The position numbers were made by a program, and so were the translations under genes. A stretch of DNA of 14,499 nt from Deltaproteobacteria bacterium (GTDB lineage: Bacteria; Desulfobacterota; Binatia; UBA9968), in the NCBI GenBank assembly GCA_023250495.1, contig JAHFAP010000020.1, positions 1-14,499 of the forward strand, read 5' to 3'. Numbering within the stretch: the first letter of the stretch is position 1; each line of letters opens with the position of its first letter. The notes below the pieces were generated by a model that worked only from the letters and a program-made list of their open reading frames with translations, did not search any database and had not been told where the DNA came from. This document shows positions 12,956-14,499 of the stretch, in pieces.

Positions 12956-14499
12956 GTGAAGCTCAAAGGCTCCCCCCTTATCATTGTCGGTTGTTTATGG
13001 GCGTTCCCGTCCGCCTGCCGCACGTCCATTGAGAGCGACCGGCCTCCCGGCGCCCTGGTCGTCGCGCTCGAGAGCGGGCCGACCTATCTCGATCCCCGCT
13101 ATGCCACGGACGCGAACTCGGCGCGCATCAGCGCGCTGATCTTCAACTCCCTCGCGCGCCCAGATGAAAACTCGCGCCTGCGACCGGATCTGGCCGAAAG
13201 CTGGCGGGCGGTTGATCGACGCACCTACATCTTCCGCATCAGAAAGGGAGTCTCATTTCACAACGGCAAGCCGCTGACAGCAGCGGACGTAAAATTCACT
13301 TACGACTCGGTCCTCGATCCCAACAACCGGTCACCGAAGCGGGGAGTGCTCAGGTTCCTCGAGAATGTGGAGCAAGTGGGTCCCTATGAAGTCCGCTTCC
13401 GGCTGGCGACTCCCTTTGCCCCATTTTTGGAAGGGCTCACCTTAGGCATCGTTCCCGCAACGGCGGCCCGTGATGGAGCATCCGAGAGACGGAGCCTCAT
13501 CGGTTCAGGACCCTTCTCGCTGGCTGAGTTCAACCCAGGAGAAAGGGTCGTTCTCAAGGCGAACCCTTCCTACTGGGAGGGCGCGCCCCACCTTTCCGGC
13601 GTGGTGTTTAAGATCATCCCGGACGCGATCGTGCGGGCGCTCGAGTTCAGAAAGGGAACCGTCGATTTTATTCAAAATGACCTCGAGCCCGACATGCTCG
13701 CCTGGCTACAGAAAAACACCGACGCCTCGATACTGAGCGAGCAGGGAACGATTTTTCAGTATATCGGCATGAATCTCGATCATCCTATTCTGGAACGTCG
13801 TGAGGTCCGCGACGCGATCGGCCATGCGATAGATCGCGAGGCAATTATCCGCCATATCCTGAAAGGGCTGGCGATTCCCGCAACCGGCCTGCTCTCGCCG
13901 CAGCACTGGGCCTACGAGTCCGCCGTGGCGCGGCTCAGCTACAATCCGGAAGAGGCCAAGAGATTGCTGGATGAAGCCGGCTTCCCCGATCCCGACGGAG
14001 ACGGCCCTCTCCCCCGCTTCAAACTCTCTTACAAAACGACTAATCTGGACCTGCGAAAGAGGATCGCAGAGGCGCTGAAGGAGCAGCTCGGCCGGGTCGG
14101 AATCGAGCTGGAAGTGCGGACGTACGAGTGGGGAACTTTCTACGGCGACATCCAGAAAGGAAATTTTCACCTCTACTCGCTCGCCTGGGTGGGCATTGTA
14201 GATCCCGACATCTATTATAATCTGTTCCATTCGAGCAGCGTGCCGCCGAACGGGAATAACCGCGGGCGCTACCACAATCAGGAGCTCGACACGCTGCTGG
14301 AGCAGGGAAGGCAGGCCATGACGGCAGAAGAGCGCAGGCGCATATACAGCCGAGCGCAGGAGATCCTCGCGGTCGATCTTCCCTACATTCCTCTGTGGTG
14401 GGCGAAGAACGTTGTGGTCATGAAGCCGACTGTGCAGGGCTTCGTTCCCTATCCCGACGGCGACCTGATCTCCCTAAAGAAGGTCTCATTCTCCGCCTC
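12956..14499 (+). CDS. ABC transporter substrate-binding lipoprotein, family 5 (peptide/nickel type), C-terminus cut by window edge
   Basis: Solute-binding protein of the DppA/OppA/NikA family that feeds an ABC importer for peptides, nickel or related ligands. 514 codons are visible; family members have about 500-550, so little is missing. The start is a GTG at 12956; the frame is open further upstream but offers no better start, and the next residues form a convincing signal peptide, MKLKGSPLIIVGCLWAFPSAC, with probable lipid-carrying C21 (P-S-A-C). Family motifs are clear: RPDLAESW followed by YIFRIRKGVSFHNGKPLTAADVKFTYD (about 75-115), GSGPF, NPSYWEG, and EERRRIYSRAQEILAVDLPYIPLWW near the end. 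No permease gene is seen in the window; one could follow beyond base 14499. Ligand cannot be told from sequence. No Shine-Dalgarno sequence is apparent, but a good promoter sits just upstream. Confidence 0.9.
   Translation, partial: MKLKGSPLIIVGCLWAFPSACRTSIESDRPPGALVVALESGPTYLDPRYATDANSARISALIFNSLARPDENSRLRPDLAESWRAVDRRTYIFRIRKGVSFHNGKPLTAADVKFTYDSVLDPNNRSPKRGVLRFLENVEQVGPYEVRFRLATPFAPFLEGLTLGIVPATAARDGASERRSLIGSGPFSLAEFNPGERVVLKANPSYWEGAPHLSGVVFKIIPDAIVRALEFRKGTVDFIQNDLEPDMLAWLQKNTDASILSEQGTIFQYIGMNLDHPILERREVRDAIGHAIDREAIIRHILKGLAIPATGLLSPQHWAYESAVARLSYNPEEAKRLLDEAGFPDPDGDGPLPRFKLSYKTTNLDLRKRIAEALKEQLGRVGIELEVRTYEWGTFYGDIQKGNFHLYSLAWVGIVDPDIYYNLFHSSSVPPNGNNRGRYHNQELDTLLEQGRQAMTAEERRRIYSRAQEILAVDLPYIPLWWAKNVVVMKPTVQGFVPYPDGDLISLKKVSFSA

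Noticed and set aside
13706..14275. 189-codon open frame on the minus strand inside the family-5 binding protein
   Set aside because: The plus-strand frame shows family motifs through the whole stretch; the minus frame has none.

Overview
The window looks like a chromosomal segment of a Gram-negative, moderately GC-rich, probably uncultivated bacterium. The evidence is an operon for heme synthesis by the C5 pathway led by a CcsA/HemX-type membrane protein, a bacterial PolX with a PHP domain, a LysM lytic transglycosylase, and solitary substrate-binding proteins without permease or ATPase genes beside them. This mix is familiar from deltaproteobacteria-like, Binatota-like or Methylomirabilota-like metagenome bins. 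That placement is inference from gene content and style; the sequence has no rRNA or other marker to settle it. I see no CRISPR array, transposase, phage gene, tRNA or rRNA.

Layout. 1-1655 (-): DNA polymerase X, cut at its C-terminus by the window edge. 1656-1809: a divergent control region with an iterated palindrome. 1810-2817 (+): NMT1/TauA-type periplasmic binding protein, followed by a small unknown gene at 2882-3136 (+). From 12895 down to 3179 every gene is on the minus strand. In transcription order they are an MltD-like transglycosylase, then ccsA-hemA-hemC-hemD-hemB, then a secreted Ser-rich/aromatic-rich TPR protein, then a Tat-exported flavin amine oxidase. A short divergent promoter region (12896-12955) leads to a family-5 (oligopeptide/nickel type) binding lipoprotein on the plus strand, cut by the right window edge.

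How the genes work together. HemA (glutamyl-tRNA reductase), HemB (ALA dehydratase), HemC (hydroxymethylbilane synthase) and HemD (uroporphyrinogen-III synthase) cover four of the five steps from glutamyl-tRNA to uroporphyrinogen III; hemL is not here. CcsA/HemX-type proteins handle heme at the membrane and often sit at the head of such operons. The other genes have no obvious functional link to heme.

I do not find a new multi-gene system. The unexplained signal is mostly non-coding. There are three different short-period (7-8 nt) palindromic repeat clusters, two of them inside the hem operon. One separates hemC from what looks like its own Shine-Dalgarno sequence, and another supplies the last codons and stop of hemD. 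A second repeat type, of about 120-145 nt, occurs in two direct copies, each directly behind a stop codon, and flanks the TPR gene. Two divergent gene pairs have promoters that overlap on opposite strands.
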